DNA of 32,533 nt, taken from contig LGFL01000013.1 in assembly GCA_001508855.1 (NCBI GenBank), forward strand, positions 1-32,533, read 5' to 3'. This stretch comes from Thermoanaerobacterales bacterium 50_218. GTDB taxonomy: Bacteria > Bacillota > DSM-12270 > Thermacetogeniales > Thermacetogeniaceae. The position numbers were made by a program, and so were the translations under genes. The stretch's first letter is position 1. Each line of letters starts with the position of its first letter. The notes under the pieces are model-generated. The model was given only the letters and a program-made list of their open reading frames with translations, did not search any database and was not told where the DNA came from. Shown one piece after another: positions 1-7,351 of this stretch.

Positions 1-111
1 CACCGCACCAGCAAGAGCTGCCACCGCCCGGTGAAACTTCTCCGTCACGATCAGGGCGTAAACTATCAGGAATGTCGCTGCTGCTAGAACTACCTGCCAC
101 TCTACAGACAC
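1..111 (-). CDS. ArsB/NhaD-family transporter, N-terminal fragment (partial)
   Basis: This reading frame runs off the left edge of the window, so only its first 37 codons are seen. It begins with GTG (109-111), preceded by a strong ribosome site (GGGAGGAG, 118-125, spacing 6). The peptide starts MSVEWQVVLAAATFLIVYAL and continues with an ALIVTEKFHRAVAALAGA stretch. That is a first membrane helix followed by the short basic loop typical of the ArsB/NhaD ion-transporter superfamily, whose members export arsenite or exchange Na+/H+. The family call rests on this N-terminal pattern only, and the substrate cannot be stated. The gene lies downstream of coaD but is separated from it by a strong terminator, so it is probably a separate transcription unit. 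Confidence 0.6.
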   Translation of the reverse strand, partial: MSVEWQVVLAAATFLIVYALIVTEKFHRAVAALAGAV

Positions 112-137
112 TGTCGTCTCCTCCCGGTGTTAAATTT

Positions 138-186
138 AAAAAATTTTCCCCATCCTGGTACTAAAGATTGCGATACCAGGATAGGG
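138..186 (-). terminator. Intrinsic terminator after coaD
   Basis: On the minus strand a 13-bp stem, CCCTATCCTGGTA pairing with TACCAGGATGGGG (one G-U pair; plus-strand arms 174-186 and 148-160), encloses a 13-nt loop. It is followed by AAAATTTTTT. The position between the coaD stop and the next gene's ribosome site fits a rho-independent terminator that ends the coaD transcript. Confidence 0.8.
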
Positions 187-224
187 AAGCCGAGGGTTAA
201 GACAAAAGAGTTTTTCGCCAAAAT

Positions 225-728
225 CTAAAATGTGACTGCCAGTTGACTGCTATCCCAAAGCTTTTCTCTTAGCTGTAAGGCTACCTGTTCGGAGACAAAA
301 TCTGTGACTTTCCCCCCTAAACTCGCGATTTCCTTGACAACACTGGAGCTGAGGTAAGAATATCTGGGGTGAGCCATCAGAAACAATGTCTCAACATTGG
401 GATTAAGTTTTCTATTCACGAGAGCCATCTGAAACTCATTCTCAAAATCAGATATTGCCCTCAGTCCGCGGATGATCACCTGAGCGTTTTCCCGTTGGAC
501 AAAGTCGCTGAGTAAACCCCGGAAACACTTAATCTCGACATTAGGCAAATGGGCACACTCTTGGGCGATCATCTTCATCCTTTCTTCCATTGAAAATAGA
601 GGTTTCTTATTGGGGTTCACACATACAGCAACGATGACCTTATCGAAGATCAGAGTGGCCCTTTCAATTATGTCCAAATGCCCGTAAGTGATCGGGTCAA
701 AGCTTCCAGGATATACAGCGATTTTCAT
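225..728 (-). CDS. coaD: Phosphopantetheine adenylyltransferase
   Basis: This 167-residue protein catalyses the reversible transfer of AMP from ATP to 4'-phosphopantetheine, the penultimate step of cytosolic coenzyme A synthesis. The nucleotidyltransferase signature is intact: [11 protein letters not shown] at residues 7-17 contains the TxGH motif, RGLR is at 87-90 and the SSSVVKE substrate loop at 127-133. Length is close to the usual ~160, with a short extra C-terminal tail (about residues 158-167). The ATG is preceded by AAAGGAG at spacing 8. It lies 125 bases downstream of the 3-hydroxybutyryl-CoA dehydrogenase gene on the same strand. Supply of CoA would suit the adjacent CoA-thioester pathway, but coaD is an essential housekeeping gene and the adjacency may be incidental. 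Confidence 0.97.
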   Translation of the reverse strand: MKIAVYPGSFDPITYGHLDIIERATLIFDKVIVAVCVNPNKKPLFSMEERMKMIAQECAHLPNVEIKCFRGLLSDFVQRENAQVIIRGLRAISDFENEFQMALVNRKLNPNVETLFLMAHPRYSYLSSSVVKEIASLGGKVTDFVSEQVALQLREKLWDSSQLAVTF

Positions 729-853
729 GCAAAAGTCTCCTTTCTCGAACCGTTATTGGTTCAGCAACTACGGTAGCGCGCTCATAGTAAGAACAGGACG
801 CAGCTCTGGATCCCGGAAACTTTTTTCACTAGTTCTGAACTTACAGAAGGGGT

Positions 854-1693
854 TTAGTACTTGTAAAAGCCCTGGTTCGTTTTTCTGCCTAAATATCCTG
901 CCCTAACCATCTTTCTCAACAGAGGACATGGACGATACTTGTCGTCGCCAAACTCCTTATACAGTGTTTCCATGATAGCCAAACACACATCCAGCCCTAT
1001 CAGGTCTGCCAGGGCCAAGGGTCCCATTGGGTGATTTGCACCTAATTTCATGGATTTATCAATGTCTTCAGCAGTAGCAGCGCCTTCCATTAAAAGGTAG
1101 ATAGCCTCATTGATCATGGGAATCAGTATTCTGTTCACAATAAACCCAGGCCATTCATTGACAACAACGGGACTTTTCCCGATTTTCTCCGTAATCTCTT
1201 TGACGTACGTTAAAGTATCATCAGATGTCGCTGGCGTGCGAACTATCTCGACTAATTGCATAACAGGAACAGGATTAAAGAAGTGCATCCCAACTACCTT
1301 CTCCGGACGCTGAGTAACACTTCCTAGTTCACTAACACTTAAACTCGAAGTGTTCGACGACAAGATGGTTGAAGGTTTACAAACAGAGTCAAGCTTTTTG
1401 AAAATCTCTTTTTTGAGATCAAGAACTTCAGGCACGGCCTCTATTACCAAGTCGGCGTCACTACCATCATCTAAGCTGGTAGTCCCTTTAATTTGACTGA
1501 CAATTTCTTCGATAGGAGTCGTTATTTTGCCTTTTTTTGCAAGGCGCTCAAGGTTTTTCCGAATTATATCCATACCTCGAGCGACAAACTTATCCTCGAC
1601 ATCGCAAAGAACCACGCTGTACCCAGCTTGAGCAAAAACCTGAGCAATACCCGCTCCCATAGTGCCTGCTCCTACGACCATCACCTTGTCCAT
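854..1693 (-). CDS. hbd: 3-hydroxybutyryl-CoA dehydrogenase
   Basis: This 279-residue cytosolic enzyme oxidises (S)-3-hydroxybutyryl-CoA to acetoacetyl-CoA with NAD(P)+. The Rossmann fingerprint GAGTMG is at residues 8-13. The catalytic His and Glu are seen in [17 protein letters not shown] (H137, E149), and PGFIVNR with N187 and the C-terminal [11 protein letters not shown] are family hallmarks. The length matches the short monofunctional HBDH family. It is the last pathway gene of the 4-hydroxybutyrate operon in transcription order, 116 bases downstream of crotonase. That gap contains weak inverted repeats, so expression may be adjusted there. The function is clear; cofactor preference (NADH or NADPH) is not. 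Confidence 0.95.
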   Translation of the reverse strand: MDKVMVVGAGTMGAGIAQVFAQAGYSVVLCDVEDKFVARGMDIIRKNLERLAKKGKITTPIEEIVSQIKGTTSLDDGSDADLVIEAVPEVLDLKKEIFKKLDSVCKPSTILSSNTSSLSVSELGSVTQRPEKVVGMHFFNPVPVMQLVEIVRTPATSDDTLTYVKEITEKIGKSPVVVNEWPGFIVNRILIPMINEAIYLLMEGAATAEDIDKSMKLGANHPMGPLALADLIGLDVCLAIMETLYKEFGDDKYRPCPLLRKMVRAGYLGRKTNQGFYKY

Positions 1694-1734
1694 AAGACAA
1701 ACACTCCTTTTCCTATTTCGTTTCTCTTTTCACA

Positions 1735-1784
1735 TCAGGAAAAACTTGAGAAAATGAACACTTGAACATAGAAAATGTTCCTGA
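1735..1784 (-). repeat. Nested inverted repeats in the crt-hbd gap
   Basis: An outer 7-bp pair (TCAGGAA 1735-1741 with TTCCTGA 1778-1784) surrounds an inner 6-bp hairpin (GAACAT-AGAAA-ATGTTC, 1764-1780). No U-tract follows on the minus strand, so this looks more like an intercistronic mRNA structure than a terminator. The function is unknown. Confidence 0.35.
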
Positions 1785-1809
1785 ATACCGCACTGCTTGT
1801 AAAATGCCG

Positions 1810-2592
1810 CTACTTACCTTGGAAAGAGGGCTTCCTTCTTTCTAGAAAAGCCTTCATTCCTTCCTTTTGATCTAAGCTACTAAAGCACACACCAAACAAA
1901 TTCGCTTCCAACATCAAACCACGCTCCAAATCCATTTCCATCCCATTATTAATCGCTTCTTTTGCGTACCTAAGTGCCAAAGGTGCGTTGCCAACAATGC
2001 GCTTGGCCAGTTCTTTAGCAAAACTTAGTAGTTCATCCTGTTTAACCACATGGTTTACCAAGCCAATCTGGAACGCCGTCTGGGCATCGATAATTTCTCC
2101 TGTGTAAATCAACTCCTTGGCTTTACCGGGTCCAACCAAGCGAACAAGTCGCTGAGTACCACCAAACCCTGGGATAATTCCCAAGCTGACTTCCGGCTGT
2201 CCAAACTTGGCGTTATCTGAAGCCACGCGGATATCACACACCATGGCTAATTCGCAGCCACCACCAAGGGCATAACCATTTACTGCAGCAATAGTAGGCT
2301 TTGGGAAATCTTCAATCATCTTAAAAACGCGCTGACCAAGTAATCCAAATTCTTTCCCTTCGCTTACCGTCATATTCTGCATATAGGCGATGTCGGCTCC
2401 AGCAACAAAAGCTTTATCCCCTGCACCCGTCAGGATCAGCACACGAACCCTCGAGTCAGTTGCTAAATTTTCAATTGCGTCTTCGAGTTCGTGCAGCAGC
2501 TCGGCATTCAATGCATTCAAAACCTGAGGTCGATTAATAGTAATAACAGCCAAGTTTTCTTCCTTGTCCAGCAGAATATTCTTATATGTCAC
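1810..2592 (-). CDS. crt: Crotonyl-CoA hydratase (enoyl-CoA hydratase family)
   Basis: This 260-residue crotonase-fold enzyme hydrates crotonyl-CoA to (S)-3-hydroxybutyryl-CoA. The start is GTG at 2590-2592, because AAGGAGGT (2599-2606) lies 6 bases upstream and the family N-terminus (VTYKNILLDKEENLAVITIN) begins there. A longer frame exists but would overlap the thiolase gene. With this start, the oxyanion-hole motifs AFVAGADIA and GYALGGGCELA are visible, with catalytic Glu114 and Glu134 spaced 20 residues apart as in classical crotonases. It lies 47 bases downstream of thiolase in the 4-hydroxybutyrate operon and acts on the product of the AbfD dehydratase. Confidence 0.95.
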   Translation of the reverse strand: MTYKNILLDKEENLAVITINRPQVLNALNAELLHELEDAIENLATDSRVRVLILTGAGDKAFVAGADIAYMQNMTVSEGKEFGLLGQRVFKMIEDFPKPTIAAVNGYALGGGCELAMVCDIRVASDNAKFGQPEVSLGIIPGFGGTQRLVRLVGPGKAKELIYTGEIIDAQTAFQIGLVNHVVKQDELLSFAKELAKRIVGNAPLALRYAKEAINNGMEMDLERGLMLEANLFGVCFSSLDQKEGMKAFLERRKPSFQGK

Positions 2593-2639
2593 TACTGCAC
2601 CTCCTTCGGGACAGCAAAAACTTAAAGCACCAGATTCAA

Positions 2640-3839
2640 TTAGCAACAACGTTCCACAACCATTGCAATTCCTTGACCACCTCCAATGCACAAGGTGGCC
2701 AGACCTCGGTTCGCCCCTCTCCGCTTCATTTCGTAAAGCAAAGTAACCAGGATGCGGGCTCCTGAGGCTCCGATTGGATGCCCAAGGGCTATAGCTCCTC
2801 CATTCACGTTCACTTTATCCATAACCTTGTCGAAGCCCAACTCGCGCGCTACAGCAAGTGACTGGGCAGCAAAAGCCTCATTTGCTTCGATAAGATCGAT
2901 GTCCTCAAGAGTTAAGCCAGCCAATTGAAGAGCTTTCTTGGTAGCAGGTACAGGGCCGATACCCATGATTGCCGGATCCACACCAGCAGAAGCATAACTC
3001 ACGATCCTGGCAAGCGGTTGAATCCCCAAAGCAAGCGCCTTTTTCTCCGACATCACGACCACAGCCGCGGCTCCATCATTGATTCCTGAAGCATTCCCCG
3101 CGGTAACCGTACCCTCACTTTTGAAAGCAGGAGGCAGTTTGGCCATTTTCTCAAGTGTTGTATCACGCGGATGCTCGTCAGTGTCGAAGATTACCGTCTC
3201 TTTCTTGGTTTTAATCTCTACAGGGACAATTTCTTCTTTAAACTTGCCTTCTGCGATCGCCTTTGCTGCCAGGGTTTGGCTGCGGAAGGCGAACTTGTCT
3301 TGCTCCTCACGACTAATGTTCCATCTCTCGGCTACATTTTCCGCAGTGATCCCCATATGGTAATCATTAAAAGCATCCCAGAGTCCGTCCTTGATCATCA
3401 TGTCTACCAAAACACCGTTGTTCATCCGGTACCCAAAACGAGCTTTTTCCAGCAAAAAGGGAGCAGTTGACATGCTTTCTGTGCCACCGGCCACGATGAT
3501 ATCTCCATCCCCGGCTTTAATAATCTGCGCCGCGAGGCTGACTGCACGCAACCCTGATCCACACACTTTGTTGATGGTCATACTCGGTACTTCGATGGGG
3601 AGACCAGCTTTAACTGCGGCTTGGCGGGCAACGTTCTGACCTTGACCTCCCTGCAATACACATCCGAATATTACCTCATCAACATCTTCACTCTTAATAT
3701 TGGCCCGGTTTAAAGCTTCCCTTATGACCAAAGCCGCCAAGTCTACTGCTGAAACATCCTTCAGACTGCGCCCAAAAGATCCAATCGGTGTGCGACACGC
3801 ACTTACAATAACCGCGCTACCATTGTGTTCCATAAGCAA
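2640..3839 (-). CDS. thlA: Acetyl-CoA C-acetyltransferase (thiolase)
   Basis: This 399-residue thiolase cleaves acetoacetyl-CoA with CoA to two acetyl-CoA, or condenses them in reverse. The nucleophilic Cys is in NKVCGSG (C93), with the catalytic His in ALGHPIG (H354) and the second Cys in CIGGGQG (C384). TTG at 3837-3839 is 6 bases from GGAGG and is kept as the start; an ATG two codons later (3833) is 12 bases away and is the alternative. It sits between the permease and crotonase in the operon. A 16-bp perfect inverted repeat separates it from the permease gene. Biosynthetic and degradative thiolases cannot be told apart by sequence; the context suggests degradation. Confidence 0.95.
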   Translation of the reverse strand: MLMEHNGSAVIVSACRTPIGSFGRSLKDVSAVDLAALVIREALNRANIKSEDVDEVIFGCVLQGGQGQNVARQAAVKAGLPIEVPSMTINKVCGSGLRAVSLAAQIIKAGDGDIIVAGGTESMSTAPFLLEKARFGYRMNNGVLVDMMIKDGLWDAFNDYHMGITAENVAERWNISREEQDKFAFRSQTLAAKAIAEGKFKEEIVPVEIKTKKETVIFDTDEHPRDTTLEKMAKLPPAFKSEGTVTAGNASGINDGAAAVVVMSEKKALALGIQPLARIVSYASAGVDPAIMGIGPVPATKKALQLAGLTLEDIDLIEANEAFAAQSLAVARELGFDKVMDKVNVNGGAIALGHPIGASGARILVTLLYEMKRRGANRGLATLCIGGGQGIAMVVERCC

Positions 3840-3878
3840 TTGCTACCTCCCATTCCAAAATTTTTGGTAGATTATCAA

Positions 3879-3919
3879 GGTAAAGAAGTAAGGAAATTTG
3901 TTCTCCTTACTTCTTTACC
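3879..3919 (-). other. 16-bp perfect inverted repeat (intercistronic hairpin)
   Basis: GGTAAAGAAGTAAGGA (3879-3894) and its exact reverse complement (3904-3919) enclose a 9-base loop between the permease stop and the thiolase ribosome site. The stem would be very stable in RNA. On the minus strand it is followed by TTGATAATC rather than a U-tract, so a canonical terminator is unlikely. It could be an RNA processing or stabilising element, a partial attenuator, or a protein-binding palindrome. Confidence 0.7.
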
Positions 3920-3950
3920 TGAGGTTGACTAAAACATTTGTTGGCTTCTG

Positions 3951-5342
3951 TTATGCAGCTTCCTCGCTTACCTGGCTAGCCCATAAGGGGCCTGCAGTGA
4001 CGTCGCCGCGGAAGAAGTTCTTACCGTAAACCACCAGACAGGCAAGGATGCCTACCGCAAACGCCCACGCCGCACCCTTTACTACGAGGACACCACCGAT
4101 TACACCCGCGAGCCCAAGATCGACCAAACTCCTTGCTTCACGTACACCCACATATACTGAGACAAAACCTTGAATTATCATTGTCAGCGACAATGCCGCG
4201 GCAAGGACCGGTTTGGTCAAAGTTACCAGGGGGGCCAGCCAATAACAGGTGAAAGTTCCGAAGCGGAAGCTTGCCACTCCGCCAATGATGGAGTCCATCT
4301 CCTTGCGTCCTTTTTTCCACCGCTCATATATAACCACCGTCATAGCCGCCCATATCGGGCCACACATCGAAATATCCGGGCCTAGGATTGACATGATAAA
4401 GTTTCTCAGACCGACAACCAGGTGGGCGCGGTCAGGATTGTAGTCGACCGGTTCGTCAGGACGGTAGGGGTCGGCATCCCGAATAATGCCCTGGCACTGA
4501 ACCGCATCTCCGAAGATTACAATATAGGTTGCAAGGACCATCGGTATCGCTTTGAGATACATATCAAACGACGGCCACCCTAATGTGCCCCAGGGAACCC
4601 AATCTCGCCACAAGACCCCAAAAGCGGGCTTTGAGAATCCCCACTGGATGTCAAACGAGGCTTCCCCTACAACCGCTGCAACAATAATCGCCATCACAAT
4701 CGCGGGAAGAATGCCCAGATTGGAAATATATCCGAGCACTTTGTTCTTCTTGGCATACTCCTGAAACCCGCGGTTGTACATCATGTACAGGGCAACGAGA
4801 GCGCACACAGAAACTGTGATCGGCATGGCTTCAAACTTGCCGCCTTGGTCAAACACCAACTTAATTGCCGCAATACCGGCACCAAGGATGACACCCGCTT
4901 TGATTGACCTAGGGATGGCGTTGATAACCTTGACCGCTAGTCCAGTGCTTCCCAGGAAGAAGCACCAAATACCAAGGAGCATCTCAAAAGCGATTAGTGC
5001 ATGCATACGTGTCGGTCCTTCGGGAAAACTACTTACGTAAGCGACAAGAAGAGGAATCGCAGGAGTTACCCACCCCGGAACAACCGGGTCACCGAGCCAT
5101 GAGTGCCAGAGGTACAGAAAACCATTCAAGATGACGATGGCAAGGGCGACCTCAAAAGGCATTCCCAAGACATCTTGCAGTACTGGAATAATTGAGAGAC
5201 AGACAGCTCCCATCAGCAGCCCTTGGATGTAATCGGGCCACTCCCAGCGGTAGTGAATCCCCGGAAAGCGGATCTTAAACTTCCACAGAGGGATATACGG
5301 GGGTTCCTGACCGTAAGGTCTTTTATTTTCCCAATTAGTCAC
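3951..5342 (-). CDS. Predicted multi-spanning permease (UraA/SulP-like), possible carboxylate importer
   Basis: This 463-residue integral membrane protein has about 12-14 hydrophobic segments. The N-terminal helix pair, the early GDPVVPGWVTPAIPLLVAY segment and the overall layout resemble the NCS2/SLC26 (UraA fold) transporters, but no family is recognised with certainty. The soluble loop in the middle (GDAVQCQGIIRDADPYRPDE) is distinctive. The GTG at 5340-5342 is chosen because AAAGGGTGG lies about 6 bases upstream. A TTG eight codons earlier (5366) has no ribosome site. It lies between the CoA-transferase and thiolase genes, and the context suggests uptake of 4-hydroxybutyrate or a related short-chain acid. 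That substrate is inference only. Confidence 0.6.
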   Translation of the reverse strand: MTNWENKRPYGQEPPYIPLWKFKIRFPGIHYRWEWPDYIQGLLMGAVCLSIIPVLQDVLGMPFEVALAIVILNGFLYLWHSWLGDPVVPGWVTPAIPLLVAYVSSFPEGPTRMHALIAFEMLLGIWCFFLGSTGLAVKVINAIPRSIKAGVILGAGIAAIKLVFDQGGKFEAMPITVSVCALVALYMMYNRGFQEYAKKNKVLGYISNLGILPAIVMAIIVAAVVGEASFDIQWGFSKPAFGVLWRDWVPWGTLGWPSFDMYLKAIPMVLATYIVIFGDAVQCQGIIRDADPYRPDEPVDYNPDRAHLVVGLRNFIMSILGPDISMCGPIWAAMTVVIYERWKKGRKEMDSIIGGVASFRFGTFTCYWLAPLVTLTKPVLAAALSLTMIIQGFVSVYVGVREARSLVDLGLAGVIGGVLVVKGAAWAFAVGILACLVVYGKNFFRGDVTAGPLWASQVSEEAA

Positions 5343-5378
5343 AATATCCCACCCTTTCTTTGCCAAATATTAACTATT

Positions 5379-6674
5379 TTAAATCCCATAAATCTCCTTA
5401 AACTCTTGCCAGATCTGGTCTCTAAACTGTGGCGCTGCTATGTTTAACAAAGCCTCTGCACGCTGCCTAATCGTTTTGCCTTTCAAATGGGCAATTCCAT
5501 ATTCTGTGACTACGTAGTCCACATCATTACGGGAAGTTGTAACTGCTTGTCCTCTGTCGAGAGCAGCAACTATCCTTGACACTTTCCCTTTAGCTGCCGT
5601 AGCTGGCATTGCAATAATGCTTCTTCCTCCCTTGGACCTCGCTGCTCCTCTCACAAAATCAACCTGTCCACCTACTCCGCTGAACTGCCTAGTACCAAGC
5701 ATATCTGCGGCTACTTGTCCCATCAGGTCTACTGCTATTGCTGAGTTGATCGAAACCATGTTGTCGTTTTGCGCAATCACGAAAGGATCATTTGTAAAGT
5801 CGACTGTATAGAATTCGACCATCGGGTTGCCATCCAGCCACTCATAAAATTTCCGAGTTCCCATGGCAAAAGTTATCACGATTTTTCCTGGTCGGAAGGT
5901 CTTCCGGCGACATGTGATTACTCCTTCTTCAACTAAATGCATTACCCCGTCAGAGATCATTTCCGAATGTATACCCAGGTCTTTTTTATCTTTTAGAAAA
6001 CTAAGTACAGCGTCTGGAATGGCTCCGATCCCTAACTGCAAGCAGTCACCATCTCGAATCAAACTGGCCACATGATTACCAATCGCTCTTTCTACTTCAG
6101 TGATTTTCGGTGGGGCAAGTTCAATTAGCGGCACTTCTACTGGAACAAAGTAGTCAATGTCAGTTACGTGGACTACTGAATCTCCCCCAGTTCGCGGCAT
6201 ATTGGGATTGACTTCGGCAATAACAGTTTTGGCGCTGAATACGGCCTGCTTAGTGTAATCAACCGAAATTCCTAAGCTGACAAAACCATGTTTGTCCGGT
6301 GGTGTTGTAGTAACCATGGCCACATCAACTGGTAGTACGCCGTCACGGAACAACCCTGGTATTTCGTGGAAAAAGACAGGAGTGTAATCTGCTCGACCTT
6401 CGTTCACAGCTTCGCGGCTGGTGCTGCCCACGAACAAGGAATTGTGGCGGAATGATGAAGCGTATTCCTTCTGGCAGTAGCGCGCTTTTCCCATTGCTAC
6501 CATGTGAACTATTTCGACATTTTCCAATTCGTCAGCTCGGTCCACAAGAGCCTCGGTAATCACCTGTGGCTCACCACATGCATGAGCCAATACAACCCGA
6601 TCTCCTGATTTGACAACTTTGACCGCTTCGTCTGCAGATACGGTCCTGGACTGGTAATACTCTTTCCAGTTCAT
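5379..6674 (-). CDS. abfT: 4-hydroxybutyrate CoA-transferase (acetyl-CoA hydrolase/transferase family)
   Basis: This 431-residue enzyme is of the Cat1/Cat2/AbfT class I CoA-transferase family. It would move CoA from acetyl-CoA to 4-hydroxybutyrate, giving 4-hydroxybutyryl-CoA and acetate. The catalytic glutamate that forms the glutamyl-CoA thioester is seen in GIHSEMISDG (E238), preceded by QLGIGAIPDAV. The C-terminal domain has GVGGQVDFVRGA, typical of the butyrate/4-hydroxybutyrate subgroup, and VVTEYGIAHLKGKT. ATG is preceded by GGAG at spacing 4. It sits 24 bases downstream of the CGGC gene and 36 before the permease. The family also uses butyrate and propionate; the 4-hydroxybutyrate assignment rests on linkage to abfD. 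Confidence 0.88.
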   Translation of the reverse strand: MNWKEYYQSRTVSADEAVKVVKSGDRVVLAHACGEPQVITEALVDRADELENVEIVHMVAMGKARYCQKEYASSFRHNSLFVGSTSREAVNEGRADYTPVFFHEIPGLFRDGVLPVDVAMVTTTPPDKHGFVSLGISVDYTKQAVFSAKTVIAEVNPNMPRTGGDSVVHVTDIDYFVPVEVPLIELAPPKITEVERAIGNHVASLIRDGDCLQLGIGAIPDAVLSFLKDKKDLGIHSEMISDGVMHLVEEGVITCRRKTFRPGKIVITFAMGTRKFYEWLDGNPMVEFYTVDFTNDPFVIAQNDNMVSINSAIAVDLMGQVAADMLGTRQFSGVGGQVDFVRGAARSKGGRSIIAMPATAAKGKVSRIVAALDRGQAVTTSRNDVDYVVTEYGIAHLKGKTIRQRAEALLNIAAPQFRDQIWQEFKEIYGI

Positions 6675-6698
6675 CTCTCTCCGCGACTCCTCTCCTCT

Positions 6699-7022
6699 TT
6701 ACTTGGTTGCTTTCTCCCTAGCTGACTTAATTAATTGCCCAAGCATAACTGGAATTTCAGACTGGGGGACCTCCAAATAATCCAGCAAACCGGCACTTAC
6801 AACATGCCAATTCTCAGTACCCTTTCTCACCTCCGTTCTGTCCGCACAACAAGCAGGACAACCGCAGATAATCAAGCCAACGTCAAAAGTTCCTTCCTCC
6901 TCATACACAACTTCTATGTCTTCCTGAAGCTCTTGATTTAAGTAAGATAAAAGGTCACGCAGGAACTTGGTGCGATCATATCCACAATTACAGCCACCAC
7001 AGTACTTAACTCGAATCTTCAT
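6699..7022 (-). CDS. Small cysteine-rich CGGC protein, function unknown
   Basis: This 107-residue soluble protein has two cysteine clusters: KYCGGCNCGYDR at residues 6-17 (three Cys) and CGCPACCADR from residue 53 (four Cys). Between them is a predicted alpha/beta segment with an acidic stretch (EDIEVVYEEEGTFD). The pattern suggests a metal or Fe-S site, or a redox dithiol, but I do not recognise a characterised family. The ATG overlaps the stop of the NifU-like gene (ATGA at 7019-7022), so translation is coupled. Its place between an Fe-S scaffold protein and the CoA-transferase in an operon headed by an Fe-S dehydratase suggests a part in maturing or protecting AbfD. That is inference from context. 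Confidence 0.75.
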   Translation of the reverse strand: MKIRVKYCGGCNCGYDRTKFLRDLLSYLNQELQEDIEVVYEEEGTFDVGLIICGCPACCADRTEVRKGTENWHVVSAGLLDYLEVPQSEIPVMLGQLIKSAREKATK

Positions 7023-7318
7023 CGCTCAAGCAGTCCTCCTGTTCCTCCCTTTAGAATGTCAACTACAGTATCCAGAAGCTCACGAGAAATCGTGTTGTTC
7101 ACCACAACATTTCTGATGCCTGGCACTTTCTCTTTCAACGTTTCAGCTACAATTGTTTCCAGCGTGACCTGAGAAGCCGGGCACCCACTGCAGGCACCAG
7201 TAAGTTCTACAATTACGTCTTTTTCTGGGGTAACTTCTACTACTTCGAGACCACCACCGTGGCTGCGCAGGTACGGGAGAACCTCTTTTTCTAAAACCTC
7301 TTTAACCTTGTCCAGCAC
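7019..7318 (-). CDS. nfu: NifU-like C-terminal domain Fe-S scaffold protein
   Basis: This 99-residue stand-alone Nfu domain binds a [4Fe-4S] cluster through the CxxC motif seen in LTGACSGCPASQVTLETIV. The chosen start is GTG (7316-7318), since GGGGGAG lies about 7 bases upstream and the family N-terminus (MLDKVKEVLEKEVLPYLRSHGGG) begins there. A TTG nine codons earlier is possible but lacks a ribosome site. It lies directly downstream of abfD (33 bases) and overlaps the CGGC gene by 4 bases. Family knowledge: Nfu proteins deliver clusters to target enzymes. Since AbfD carries a catalytic [4Fe-4S] cluster, a dedicated cluster supplier is a reasonable reading. Confidence 0.88.
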   Translation of the reverse strand: MLDKVKEVLEKEVLPYLRSHGGGLEVVEVTPEKDVIVELTGACSGCPASQVTLETIVAETLKEKVPGIRNVVVNNTISRELLDTVVDILKGGTGGLLER

Positions 7319-7351
7319 TCGGTTTCTCCCCCGTCCAGGTGTCAAAGCAAT

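Noticed and set aside
2593-2691. Longer N-terminus for crotonase overlapping thiolase
   Set aside because: The added residues do not match the family. A GTG with an ideal ribosome site sits at the family start.
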